Shown here: piece after piece, positions 28,936-38,880 of the stretch
Position numbering within the stretch: position 1 is the first letter of the stretch
Layout: each line of letters begins with the position of its first letter
NCBI RefSeq assembly: GCF_963678635.1
Contig: NC_087070.1
Location: 31,597,704-31,661,703 of the forward strand
From: Symsagittifera roscoffensis
Lineage: Eukaryota > Xenacoelomorpha > Acoela > Convolutidae
Length of the DNA stretch: 64,000 bases
Direction: 5' to 3'
Program-made: the position numbers and the translations under genes
The notes under the pieces: generated by a model
Databases searched by the model: none
Seen by the model: the letters and a program-made list of their open reading frames with translations, nothing else
What the model was told of the DNA's origin: nothing

Positions 28936-31541
28936 AATTATTAATTTTTCTCCAACTCCCTTTTCTAGTAATCTCAAATCAAAACATAAACCCTTCTCCT
29001 CGTACAGGACCACAAGATTTACTAGTAACACATTACGATTGTGAAGAAAATGAACAAAAAACACTACATAAATATGCAATAAATCAAGTATCACAATGTG
29101 AAACAGAACCACAAGCTATAGAAACCACAGATGTAATAGCAACACTCTATTCAAAAGCCCGAGCAACAACAGTTACAGGTTATAAATTCACAGCAACATT
29201 TTCCGAAAAGAAAGTACATTGTTCACAAGTCTCGAACGGAAACAAAAACCGACTTGACCATGAATCATTCTATCAAAGTAATATAGAACGTCTTTTACAT
29301 CTCAATCCCGACGATTGTAAAAATGAATTACTAAGACTAAACATCACACAAAATAAAAACTCCCAAAGAAAATTAGTTAATTTTCAAGTTTTTTCAGACT
29401 CTGTACATCAATCACAACTTGAAAGACACCAAGGACATATAAAACTAGACGAAAAATACCCGTATAACGGCGCACACGGACGATTAACCTATGACCTACA
29501 CGATAAACATTGGATACCACACATTGGTATAAATGACCCATCAAACTGCAAAGCAGACACAAAAAATAAAGGATACCAAGAAATAATGTTTTTCGATTGG
29601 AAAATACAACTCGAAAAAATACAACTAACACGAGATTTATCGGATAATACAATGATCTATCAAGGAATCCGATTACCTTGTAAAAATGATCAAGGTTATT
29701 GCGACCCTACAACGAGAACACAAGCAACAATTGTTTGGTTCCCCGAAGATACATGTACAACATTTCAAGTAGCAAAAATACACGCTCGTATGATAAAATT
29801 TCACGAAAAATATTTTATACAATCAATTCCATATGAACAAGTCCATCCATCACGAAAACTAAGTTCTAATTTTAGAAACATAGACAATATAGAAAACAAA
29901 TTGACACGTTTTCAAATATATCAAGAAACAGAACTTGCATGTAAATACAGGAATCCACTTCACAGAACACAATACTCTGAAATATTAGTTGAATACGAAA
30001 AAGGATTCGACATGACCACTGGAAAAATAAAAATCGACCCATATGCCACAGGTCATCCTTTAAACGAAGGAACATCCTATATACCAGTTAATTTTGAAAA
30101 AAGCAACGGACAACCTGGTGGACATCTAAAACCCCATGACACCAGAAGCACACGCTTACAAGAATTATCACTAATGAATACTACATATTTCGGTAATATC
30201 CACTATGATATTCATTTAGATATGAAACTAGATTATACAATTAGGCGAATTTTTCAAGAAATGTCACTCTCCGAATTAGAAACACTACACCACCTATGCG
30301 AATTAGAACGAACACAAATATTACAATCACTTGCACTAGCAGTATTAAAAATACCCTATGCAGGATACTTATTATCTGGAAATAGATCAAATTTTTTAGA
30401 CTATGAAGGAAACATCTTATGGTTTTATACTTGTACTAAAAAAGTATCACCACTATACGTTTTTGAAGATAAACGATGTTATAAAAGAATCCCTATCTTT
30501 TATAAGAATAAAGTACATTTCGTGGATACACTTTCACGAAGAACCTATTTCTGGGATACCGCAGTCCCATGTGGATCAGAAAACAGCCACAATGTAAAAC
30601 AACTAAACCCTGATGAAAATAAATATTATCTTCTCACACCATATCCCACATTAATGCAATCACTCAAAAAATTTTCACCAGAAAGCATTCGCGCTATTGC
30701 TCGAAACCCAAATATAGACTTACAATCAATAGGAATCTATTCAAAATCAGATATTCAACATCACATTAGAACACAACAATTCCAAGAATTATTAACACAA
30801 ATGGACACTATACAAAGACAATCAATAGACCAAAATTTACGCAAACTTGCAGAAACCGCAGGATTTGCCGATATCTACACGCAAGACTATAGCGGATATT
30901 TTAAGGACATTAAAGATTACATATATCTAAACGGTGAAAAATACCGTCCCCAAGATATATCACCAATTAACATTTTTAGCTTTGTTACACTCAAAAATGA
31001 GATCCTCGATTTTCTAGGATGGCCCTACTACATCTTAGAAAAATTGACTATTTTATACGCAATGTTTAACTTTATTGGATTTCTTTTCTCACTTTTAAAA
31101 GGAATCTACAACACATGTGCTATACACACACAAGTAAACAGACAAGCAAGTGTAGCACGCATACTATTTGCAGGATTTTTTGGAATCTTTTCTACATCTA
31201 TAAACAAAATTCTTTTAGACGCACAAATAAAAGAATATAACACAAAAATAACAACACGACAAAATACATACGACGAAGAACATAACAATGTAGACATAAC
31301 GCCAACGGCACCACAATTACCAGCCCTACCAAATAACCATCCACTATCCCTAGTCCCACGAAATTTTCGAAACTTAGCCATCACACATAATCCAAATTTT
31401 CGACTCACCACATCACAAAGTCCCATTCAACATATAATGACACACCAGTCACAAGATGATAATACTTATGAACAAATTATTGAACAACCCCATACCACCG
31501 CTTTTCAGTCTCAAAATAATCATTTTTTTAGCCCACGATGA
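28923..31541 (+). CDS. Envelope-like glycoprotein (872 aa)
   Basis: A putative fusion/attachment protein, by position (after integrase) and architecture. Signal peptide MYILKLLIFLQLPFLVIS; a large Cys-containing ectodomain with N-glycosylation sequons at residues 140, 419 and 487. A long hydrophobic segment (residues ~697-729) is the likely membrane anchor, followed by a second hydrophobic stretch (~747-762) and a ~105-residue tail with PTAP at 794-797. A conserved-looking Cys block lies at ~515-560 (YTCTKK...DKRCYKRIPI...FVDTLSRR...VPCG). No furin-type R-x-K/R-R site was found. The length exceeds the usual insect errantivirus Env. The pattern faintly recalls class III (gB-like) fusion proteins, but I cannot confirm that. 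It starts inside the end of ORF C and its stop overlaps the next AUG as ATGA. Confidence 0.8.
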   Translation: MYILKLLIFLQLPFLVISNQNINPSPRTGPQDLLVTHYDCEENEQKTLHKYAINQVSQCETEPQAIETTDVIATLYSKARATTVTGYKFTATFSEKKVHCSQVSNGNKNRLDHESFYQSNIERLLHLNPDDCKNELLRLNITQNKNSQRKLVNFQVFSDSVHQSQLERHQGHIKLDEKYPYNGAHGRLTYDLHDKHWIPHIGINDPSNCKADTKNKGYQEIMFFDWKIQLEKIQLTRDLSDNTMIYQGIRLPCKNDQGYCDPTTRTQATIVWFPEDTCTTFQVAKIHARMIKFHEKYFIQSIPYEQVHPSRKLSSNFRNIDNIENKLTRFQIYQETELACKYRNPLHRTQYSEILVEYEKGFDMTTGKIKIDPYATGHPLNEGTSYIPVNFEKSNGQPGGHLKPHDTRSTRLQELSLMNTTYFGNIHYDIHLDMKLDYTIRRIFQEMSLSELETLHHLCELERTQILQSLALAVLKIPYAGYLLSGNRSNFLDYEGNILWFYTCTKKVSPLYVFEDKRCYKRIPIFYKNKVHFVDTLSRRTYFWDTAVPCGSENSHNVKQLNPDENKYYLLTPYPTLMQSLKKFSPESIRAIARNPNIDLQSIGIYSKSDIQHHIRTQQFQELLTQMDTIQRQSIDQNLRKLAETAGFADIYTQDYSGYFKDIKDYIYLNGEKYRPQDISPINIFSFVTLKNEILDFLGWPYYILEKLTILYAMFNFIGFLFSLLKGIYNTCAIHTQVNRQASVARILFAGFFGIFSTSINKILLDAQIKEYNTKITTRQNTYDEEHNNVDITPTAPQLPALPNNHPLSLVPRNFRNLAITHNPNFRLTTSQSPIQHIMTHQSQDDNTYEQIIEQPHTTAFQSQNNHFFSPR

Positions 31542-33343
31542 GCCGCCAACTTGGATCACTACACCGATCAAATTCCCACCCAACCAATCTTACCTCTCCA
31601 ATCCCAATAATACCACTTTTTGCTTTTCCGCCACCCGATTTTCCATCTAGTAATGTAACATCAGGCATGAATTCCGACACTAATTCACACATCTCAGTAT
31701 TATACTCCATCTCACAGCTAAATAACCCGAATATTGAAACCCCCGATGAATTCGCCGACTCAGAACCATCCCCATCCAATAATTTTCATAACTCTTCTAA
31801 TTTTTCTCAACCCCCTTTTCAACCCATATTATCCAATAACCCTGACCCAATTACTCCCACATCCTCTTATGCTTCCCAAGTTACCCCAACCTATTCCTCA
31901 TACCATTCTGACCAATCATCTCATTCTCCAGACACCCCCCGAATCTCCCCAGAGCTAGATAATTTTATTACCCTTCAACAACAACCCTACCACCTTAATA
32001 CCCCAACCATAAACCAAATCTCCTCCACAATAAATTCATCCAACCCCCCTACCCCTACACCCTCTTCAACTTATACTGAATTATTAGCACCATCATCCAC
32101 ATCAACTGAATCTTCACTCAACACTAATAGAGCTTACCGCACTTTTAAAAGAAAGTTCCCCAACCATCCTTTCCCAGCAAAACCAGGAACAGCCCGTGAA
32201 TACATCAACCACCCCAAGCATACTAACACAAAAGAATTTTTAGCCATCACCTTACCCTCATTCCCACAATACACCTTAAACACCCCCCACGACACTAACG
32301 AAACACGCAACTTCGTAGATGAATACGTTTTAATGCCTACTCTCTCTTGGACCTCATATTATCATTTCACGAACCCTCTTTGCTTACCTTTATCTAACAC
32401 TCACATCGATATAGAGCGAAATACGGACATGCTATATCGACTCACTACACCACTAACACCTAGACAATTTACTTACGTTGGATATAAAAAATCACTAAAA
32501 ACACACACTGCACCTAGAGCTAACGAATATACACTCGAATACTATGATCACAACATCATCAGAGCTAACCAAGATCAATTCTTAGACGACGATCGCTTCG
32601 CTAATCCACAGATTACCGAGAAATTTTTCATCAAGACACCATATACATTCACACTAAACATCTTCGACCGAAAGTTTGATCACATTATTTCAGAAGCACT
32701 AACATACACACAAGCATACGAAAGTTTTAAAGAACGCTTCCAAATATTTTCACTAACCTTTCATTTCCTTGCACCACACGAAAGAGATTTACACTGCTCA
32801 CACGATATTATGTTGCGCACTAAACAAACCCACACATATAGTTATTATCGCTTCATCCAAAATCACTTTGACCTACACACACCCTCTAGACAACCACACC
32901 ATCGTTTTCAATTCATAAATTCTAAATACACTTCACCATTTTTCCTAAATTTCACATATTGTATTAAAGATACTAACCTTCATGGTATTCTTCGTAATTA
33001 TGACCCCATAACCCAAATGTACATCTTCTGTCCCATCACCAAGACCTTCAACGCCGAAGAATCCCGACCCTTCCTTATCCCGCACGAGTTTGTACAACCT
33101 ATAGAAATCCCAATTTTAGAATTCATCCACAACACTAAATTCAATCACAAATTATATAACTTAATCCAAAACACACCTTATGAGTTTGCAGTTGGCACTG
33201 AAGAACTAACCACTATCAAGGCACTTCAATTGCTTTGGCCACTGCTTCAAACTAAAAATATCATCCGCATCTTAGCTAAACTACTAACAACTTCAGAACT
33301 AATTCACGACATCTTCCCCCACGGTTTTTTCCCCGACGACTAA
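31538..33343 (+). CDS. 601-codon orphan ORF D downstream of env
   Basis: Starts at the ATGA that ends the envelope-like gene. Residues 1-190 are Pro/Ser/Thr/Asn-rich and probably disordered. From ~195 (RAYRTFKRKFPNHPF) to the end it looks folded, with many aromatic residues, scattered Cys and His, and no signal peptide or membrane helix. I recognise no family. The N-terminal part is C-rich compared with the A-rich gag-pol, so it may have a separate origin. Its stop is followed three bases later by a consensus splice donor. ORF C has the same disordered-then-folded plan, so the two could be related or functional partners; that is a guess. Confidence 0.7.
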   Translation: MSRQLGSLHRSNSHPTNLTSPIPIIPLFAFPPPDFPSSNVTSGMNSDTNSHISVLYSISQLNNPNIETPDEFADSEPSPSNNFHNSSNFSQPPFQPILSNNPDPITPTSSYASQVTPTYSSYHSDQSSHSPDTPRISPELDNFITLQQQPYHLNTPTINQISSTINSSNPPTPTPSSTYTELLAPSSTSTESSLNTNRAYRTFKRKFPNHPFPAKPGTAREYINHPKHTNTKEFLAITLPSFPQYTLNTPHDTNETRNFVDEYVLMPTLSWTSYYHFTNPLCLPLSNTHIDIERNTDMLYRLTTPLTPRQFTYVGYKKSLKTHTAPRANEYTLEYYDHNIIRANQDQFLDDDRFANPQITEKFFIKTPYTFTLNIFDRKFDHIISEALTYTQAYESFKERFQIFSLTFHFLAPHERDLHCSHDIMLRTKQTHTYSYYRFIQNHFDLHTPSRQPHHRFQFINSKYTSPFFLNFTYCIKDTNLHGILRNYDPITQMYIFCPITKTFNAEESRPFLIPHEFVQPIEIPILEFIHNTKFNHKLYNLIQNTPYEFAVGTEELTTIKALQLLWPLLQTKNIIRILAKLLTTSELIHDIFPHGFFPDD

Positions 33344-33346
33344 CAG

Positions 33347-33425
33347 GTAAGTATGAATTAATCGAATATTACTAACTAATTAAAATATTAAAAAACTCAC
33401 CATACTTTATTCATGTTTTCTTTAG
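33347..33425 (+). other. Candidate 79-nt intron directly after ORF D
   Basis: Donor CAG|GTAAGT at 33344-33352, branch-point consensus TACTAAC at 33370-33376, acceptor TTTTCTTTAG ending at 33425. All three signals are near-perfect and well spaced. An intron starting three bases after the stop would not change ORF D. A second acceptor-like TTTTTAG follows at 33427-33433. Confidence 0.55.
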
Positions 33426-34962
33426 ATTTTTAGCCTTCATCCGACGATCACCTACAAAAACCACAAAAGACAAATAAAAATCGCAAATTTCATCAAACAG
33501 ATTTCAAAAATTCTATTAATCTCTTACACTTATAAATTTATAAATTTAATACCAATGCAGTAAATTCATTTCTAAAATTTTCCCCCACAAGCAGTAAATC
33601 TAATTATGATGAAAATTTGTATCTTAATATTCCCCCATGACTAGCAGTAAATTTCTAAATTCTATGTAGTACATTAAATAAATGCAAATGCAGTACTAAC
33701 CTTTTGATATTTTCATTCATTCGCACAGAAATTCTATCCACACTCGCACAGCTCGCCCACGAAGAATTGTTTAAAATAATGAATTTCAGTTTCAAGTTTT
33801 CACACTCAACAACTCTAACATATAATAACATGTTTCAAACTTTCCTTTAACCCGGTTGGAAAGGAATCATATACTAAACAAAACTAACCAACGCAGCTTA
33901 CTAAATACCACAAATCATAAAATAACAGCATGACTTAGAAAAAGAAACCAACGGTACCCAAACCGGATTAACCCAGTTTAAAACTGGATAATTTATTCTT
34001 TTGAAGACTATTATAAAGTCTAAGAAAGAAATAATAAAACACAAAAAAGTCGAAAGACAAACCCATACCACAAACAATTTGATTTTTGAAAAAAGGACAC
34101 AACCAACAAAACATAAGTAAGACCACAACAAACCCAACATAAAACGTTGTCACATAACAGGACCCCTCACAAAAACCGCATGAAATCATACTCCCACTCC
34201 TGGCCTAACCCACCAGGAAGGACGTCCTGAGCATGCTCTATAGCCGGCCTAACCCACCGCGCTACATCCACGCTTTGTGACCACACCACTATTTTTAATA
34301 AGAGCTACTCAAGTGTGAGTAACTCTTCAAAATAACCGAACTAAAACAAAAAGCTTTTGTGAAAACAACTAACTAAAATCATTATTAAAAAATATTAAAC
34401 TAATAAAAGTTTTATAAAATGTAAAATCACATGATGCAATATATAGATCCGAATACAACACCAAGGACGAACATCAAAAGACAAGACGACCCCACTACAC
34501 TCGAGAGAGAATGACCAACTACAATCGATATGCCGCTCACAATCACAACTCAAAGGATTTAGAGTACGACTTGACCTCGCAGAAAAGGACTTCATTGAAC
34601 TAGACCAATGACCACCTCGATGTTCAAGTATACGTACAGATCCGAGTAACCAGGCATCCCCTCCACGCACAATCTCCACGCCATTCCCAAACTAGATCAT
34701 ACACAAAAGAAGTTCTCCACGCAGAACAGAAAAACCTGACATAGCAAACCATTCTGAAATCAGATTTGAGTTTGTTGCAAAGACGTAGTCGTTGTCACTA
34801 GAAGACACAACGTCTTATGTCTCTAACTCCAGCTTCCTGGAACTTCCCTAACAAAAGAGGAAACGGAAGAAAATTATGATGTTCGCCAAAAACAAACGTC
34901 CATCATCCATCCTTCGAATTGCAGAAGAACTATTCTAAAAAACTCTGTAAAACCCGGATGGG
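33426..34962 (+). other. 3' untranslated region of the LTR element
   Basis: About 1.5 kb with no convincing ORF on the plus strand. GGCCTAACCCACC occurs twice near 34202 and 34245. The sequence just before the 3' LTR has only a short purine run (GGATGGG), so the polypurine tract that primes plus-strand DNA is weak or atypical. Confidence 0.55.
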
Positions 34963-35370
34963 TGGAACCTGATCTAAACTACATTTTATGATTGGATAAA
35001 TTAAATGTTTTACCAATGTAAAGTATTTAATATTAACCAATCATGATCCATCTAACTAACAACCCACTTATTTGTAAGTGCTGAAGTTACTTGTAATTTC
35101 AGCACCAGAGAGATTTGAATTTAACTTAGAAATTAGTTGGACTCTCCCGAGCACTTCAGCAGCCGCAATAAACCAGTATACCCTAGATCTATTGAGCCTA
35201 GCAGAGACTAGTTAAACAACCTGAGACTAGATAGTATAAGAGTAAGATTAGGATCGGTATTAGACTAAGAAGTTGCACGAATCTATCCGGCCGAAAATAA
35301 GATAGCGTGACGAGCAGACGGTGTACCCTATCCGAAATTACTCTATGAGTTACACTTCGGTCCTAACTCA
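34963..35370 (+). repeat. 3' LTR (408 bp)
   Basis: Same length and, by my reading, same sequence as the 5' LTR. AATAAA is at 35167-35172. GAAG (35371-35374) follows as the right target-site duplication. Confidence 0.96.
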
Positions 35371-35374
35371 GAAG
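35371..35374. repeat. Target-site duplication, right (GAAG)
   Basis: Matches the GAAG that precedes the 5' LTR. Confidence 0.8.
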
Positions 35375-36984
35375 GTTTCCGTTTAGTTTAGATCATTCTG
35401 CTTTTGAAGTTCATATTTTTTGTTGACAACAATGGAATTATTGCTTTAGTTAGGAAAGCTCAGCAATAATTGGGCGCATTTTTCATCTGCCTCACAATTA
35501 TGCGTCAGTTGTGTTACACTGAACCGCCAAAAAACCTAGTTTTTCATTTCCAGGCTAAAAGGTCAGTCTGCTAAAAGATCAGTCACAAAAATGAATGAGC
35601 TTGACCACAAGGTAGCGCGTTCGATCAAGTGTACACTCCAGTGTGTGCGAAGTTAATTAATTAATAACTAGTTAGATTATTGCATCGAATCAATGCCGTA
35701 AAAGTGGTCGACAGTTGAGTACCGCGTGAGAGTTCTTCCAAGTTTTGTCTCTTGTCGCAGCTCTGTTTTTGTACACAAATAGCAAATTGATTGTTAGTAT
35801 CAGCGTTTTTTAAAGCGTCGGCTTCGATTTGATTTGGAAAGAAAATTGAAAAAACATGCCAATTTAGTATCAGCGTTTTTTAAAGCGTCGGCTTCGATTT
35901 GATTTGGAAAGAAAATTGAAAAAACATGCCAACTTCTTAGCGGTTTTATAACAGTAAGCGTCAAACCTTCCTAATAAGTTGTTGATAAACTCAAACTCTC
36001 AAGCGAGAATGCTTTTAAAAAATTAGGAATTTCCGATCTCTTAAGAAAAACCATGATAATAACTTAAGGAGGTTGAACCTCGAGAACACAAACCATAATA
36101 TTAGTTTTCTGAAATTTTTCACTGTTCAGACTTTCGCTGAAATTTGAGCACTTAATAATCATAATAATAATAATAAATTGTTTGCAATGTAGATTCTATT
36201 CTACATTTACAACCAAATAAACTCTCATTGCGAGAACGCCGCGGAACTTTGCCGCCCGATTTCAGGCGCCTCTGATCCTGCTATGACTTCTTTTGGTTTT
36301 TAATGTCGATAGTTAATCAATGCATTAATAAAAAATGATTTAGTGAGAATAAAAAAATTTGAAGGAAAAAAAGTGGGAAATTCAACAGTATACCTACCCT
36401 TGACAGCTATTTTATTTCGACTCAAAAAGAGTTTAACCAGTTGTTAGTTTCCTAGAAGAAAATTGTCCAAAAATTCATGATTGAAGATTTGTAATTAATA
36501 TTCTGGGCAACGCTGGATCCAGATTACATAATCTGGGTAGTATAATAAAAACAAAATTGAAAATTTTTGTAATTTTAATATTTATCGAAGTTTTTTGATT
36601 ACCCATGGAATGCACAGGAATCTGCCTAGCTGAAACTCTTTTGTTCATAATTGTATTCAAATTTTTCTGTTACAACTTCTGAACTATGGTCGGTATGCCT
36701 TTTTTCTCAAAACCTTACAAACTCTTACATACTAACTTTAATAATGAGCTTGCGTAGTTTTCTTCTCTAAAAAAATTTTTTTTTCGACGATGTGTTCTAA
36801 ACTTTTTAGGGGACTAATTTAGAGAATACTTTGAACGCAAATTTTCAAATTGGGACCATTTATGCTTTAACAGGCGCAAAATATATCATTTTATACTTTA
36901 CGCAGAGTGTGGTGGCAAAAATTTAGAAAAAATCTAGAAAAAGTTTTTCAAATATTGATGAATTTCTCCGAAATTGATGAAGTA
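35375..36984. other. Non-coding, with a 70-bp tandem duplication
   Basis: No gene supported. A 70-bp unit starting TAGTATCAGCG and ending near CATGCCAA is present at 35795-35864 and 35865-35934 with almost no difference, a recent tandem duplication. The small minus-strand frame near 36475-36660 is not convincing. Confidence 0.6.
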
Positions 36985-37733
36985 AGTGGAAAAAAGTCGA
37001 AAATTTTATGTTGACTGTTTTTTCTTCTCGTTTTAACCCCCAAACGCTATGTTAAGCATAAGGTGATAAACTTTGAATCTAGTTGAATATTCGGAACACA
37101 AATATGCTGTCACGTTCATCGAAAGTTGGAATGACAATCGACCCAAAAGGCATCATATGAGCTTTGTTCCCGGAACAAAACAAAACTGAATTTTTTTGAG
37201 ATGGCGTGACAAATTAGATAGAAAAATCACAAATGCCCTCATACAATGTTAACAAAAATTGTTCACTTTAAACCAAATTTAAAAAATATTTCCCCTGCGA
37301 TTAATTTTAGCGATTTCATGGGGGATTTGATAGAAACATAAATTTTTTTACAAAAGATAAGTGGAAAAAAGTCGAAAATTTATGTTGACTGTTTTTTCTT
37401 CTCGTTTTAACCCCCAAACGCTATGTTAAGCATAAGGTGATAAACTTTGAATCTGGTTGAATATTCGGAGCACAAATATGCTGTCACGTTCATCGAAAGT
37501 TGGAATGACAATCGACCCAAAAGGCATCATATGAGCTTTGTTCCCGGAACAAAACAAAACTGAATTTTTTTGAGATGGCGTGACAAATTAGATAGAAAAA
37601 TCACAAATGCCCTCATACAATGTTAACAAAAATTGTTCACTTTAAGCCAAATTTAAAAAATATTTCCCCTGCAATTAATTTTAGCGGTTTCATGGGGGAT
37701 TTGATAGAAACATAAATTTTTTTACAAAAGATA
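36985..37733. repeat. 375-bp tandem duplication containing an R1-like end
   Basis: Units 36985-37359 and 37360-37733 are nearly identical (few substitutions, one A indel). Each carries ACAAATATGCTGTCACGTTC followed by ATCGAAAGTTGGAA, which resembles the inverted head of R1, so the unit probably derives from a diverged R1 relative. Non-coding. Confidence 0.75.
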
Positions 37734-37779
37734 GAAGCAATAGACTTTTGCGCGTATTTTTTTGTCTTTTCGCAGAGTG

Positions 37780-38030
37780 TTAACGTTGTTAACACGGACG
37801 GATCTATTTGTTTTCTGGGTTGGGGGATTGAAGCCCATTTTGAGGCACATTTTTGAACAACGAGCCAGAAAAGCGTTATTAGAAAACTTTTGGACAGTTT
37901 GATCAAAAATTTAAGTTTTTTTCGGCGCGTGTTCAGCTCCCCACCCCCTTCCCTAAATCCGCTACTACCTTTGGGTGTTCAAGCTCAAATCCCTCGGGGA
38001 AGGCTAACTAATCCGCTACTGGTTTGTAAA
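37780..38030 (-). mobile_element. Fragment of hAT-like MITE family
   Basis: Carries CGGATCTATTTG at one side and CCCTAAATCCGCTACT at the other, plus TTTTTTCGGCGCGTG and C-rich blocks shared with the copies at 38547, 40706 and 62041. No transposase. Confidence 0.45.
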
Positions 38031-38546
38031 CCGCTACTGGTTTTTAAACAATTTTCCATATTTTCCAATTTTTTGCTTAGAGAAACATGGAACCAATTTT
38101 AATTCATTTTTTTAATTATCAGAATGAATCAATTGAATTGAAAATTGAACTTGATCAAAAGAACTTGCTCGAATATTTAAACAAAAAGGGTTATTTGAGA
38201 CTCCTCGTCATCTTGGATTAAAAAAAATTTTAACGGATGAAAAGAAAACAACCTAGTAGTCTCACTTAATTTTTTGTCTCAAATAAAATTTATGTGATCT
38301 TTATGCGATGGTTTTTTTTATTTCATGTTATGTGATTTATAACCTAAACTAATAGATACATAAATTACAATTCACAAAAATGTATTTTGAGTCATTGTCG
38401 AAGTTACAATGTAATACTTGAAGGATTTATAATGGTTATTGTAAGCTATATATTATGACATTAAGCTTTTTTCTCCAGTTTGGCTATAATATACAGCCTT
38501 ATGAAACGACTGGGTACAATGTATATTGTTGCCGGTATATATTATA
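38031..38546. other. Non-coding AT-rich sequence
   Basis: No gene or repeat recognised. Confidence 0.5.
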
Positions 38547-38880
38547 CAGTGGCATGCGCAGAAATTTTTCTGAGGGGGACGAGTTTTCAAAAAAAAAATT
38601 GAAAATTTTCATGACCTTTTTTTTAGATCGAGACCAATTTGTTTTCCGATCTCTCCGAAAATACTATAAGGGCACTACTTCGTCAAAAATGATCTGAGCC
38701 ACAAGCAAATTTTTCAAACAACAGGCAAAAGGCGTTTTGGGCACTGTTTGGAAAATTTTGACCAAAAAATCAGGTTTTTTCGGCGCGCGCTCCCCTTTCA
38801 AAATTAGTTCTATTGGCGCCAAAGGCGCTTTTCGGAAGTTAGTCGGCCAAAAATGGATATCGTAAAGTAATACCAAAGTT
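38547..38880 (-). mobile_element. hAT-like MITE fragment
   Basis: Starts CAGTGGCATGCGCAGAAAT and runs into GAGGGGGACGAG, a typical hAT-type terminus pattern. It then has GGCGCGCGCTCCC, TTGGCGCCAAAGGCG and CCAAAAATGGATATC, which the other family members also carry. The outer end is not clear. Confidence 0.5.

Larger units (their letters stand above)
16454..35370 (+). mobile_element. Complete giant Ty3/gypsy-type, retrovirus-like LTR element, copy 2 (18.9 kb)
   Basis: Two 408-bp LTRs, identical by my reading, enclose a primer-binding site and a long gag-pol with protease, RT, RNase H and integrase in Ty3/gypsy order. Several extra reading frames follow pol, including an envelope-like glycoprotein. 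The element is flanked by GAAG on both sides. At 18,917 bp it is two to three times the usual Ty3/gypsy length, and the added length is mainly in the leader (1.7 kb), the five ORFs after pol (about 6 kb) and the 3' region. The coding strand is strongly A-rich and G-poor. Identical LTRs mean a recent insertion. Two TAA codons break pol in this copy. Confidence 0.97.

Noticed and set aside
31106-31779. Minus-strand frames opposite env and ORF D
   Set aside because: Antisense shadows of long sense ORFs; no independent start context or domain.
34395-34679. 94-codon minus-strand frame in the 3' region of the LTR element
   Set aside because: Antisense, no domain; copy 1 is outside the window there, so conservation cannot be tested.
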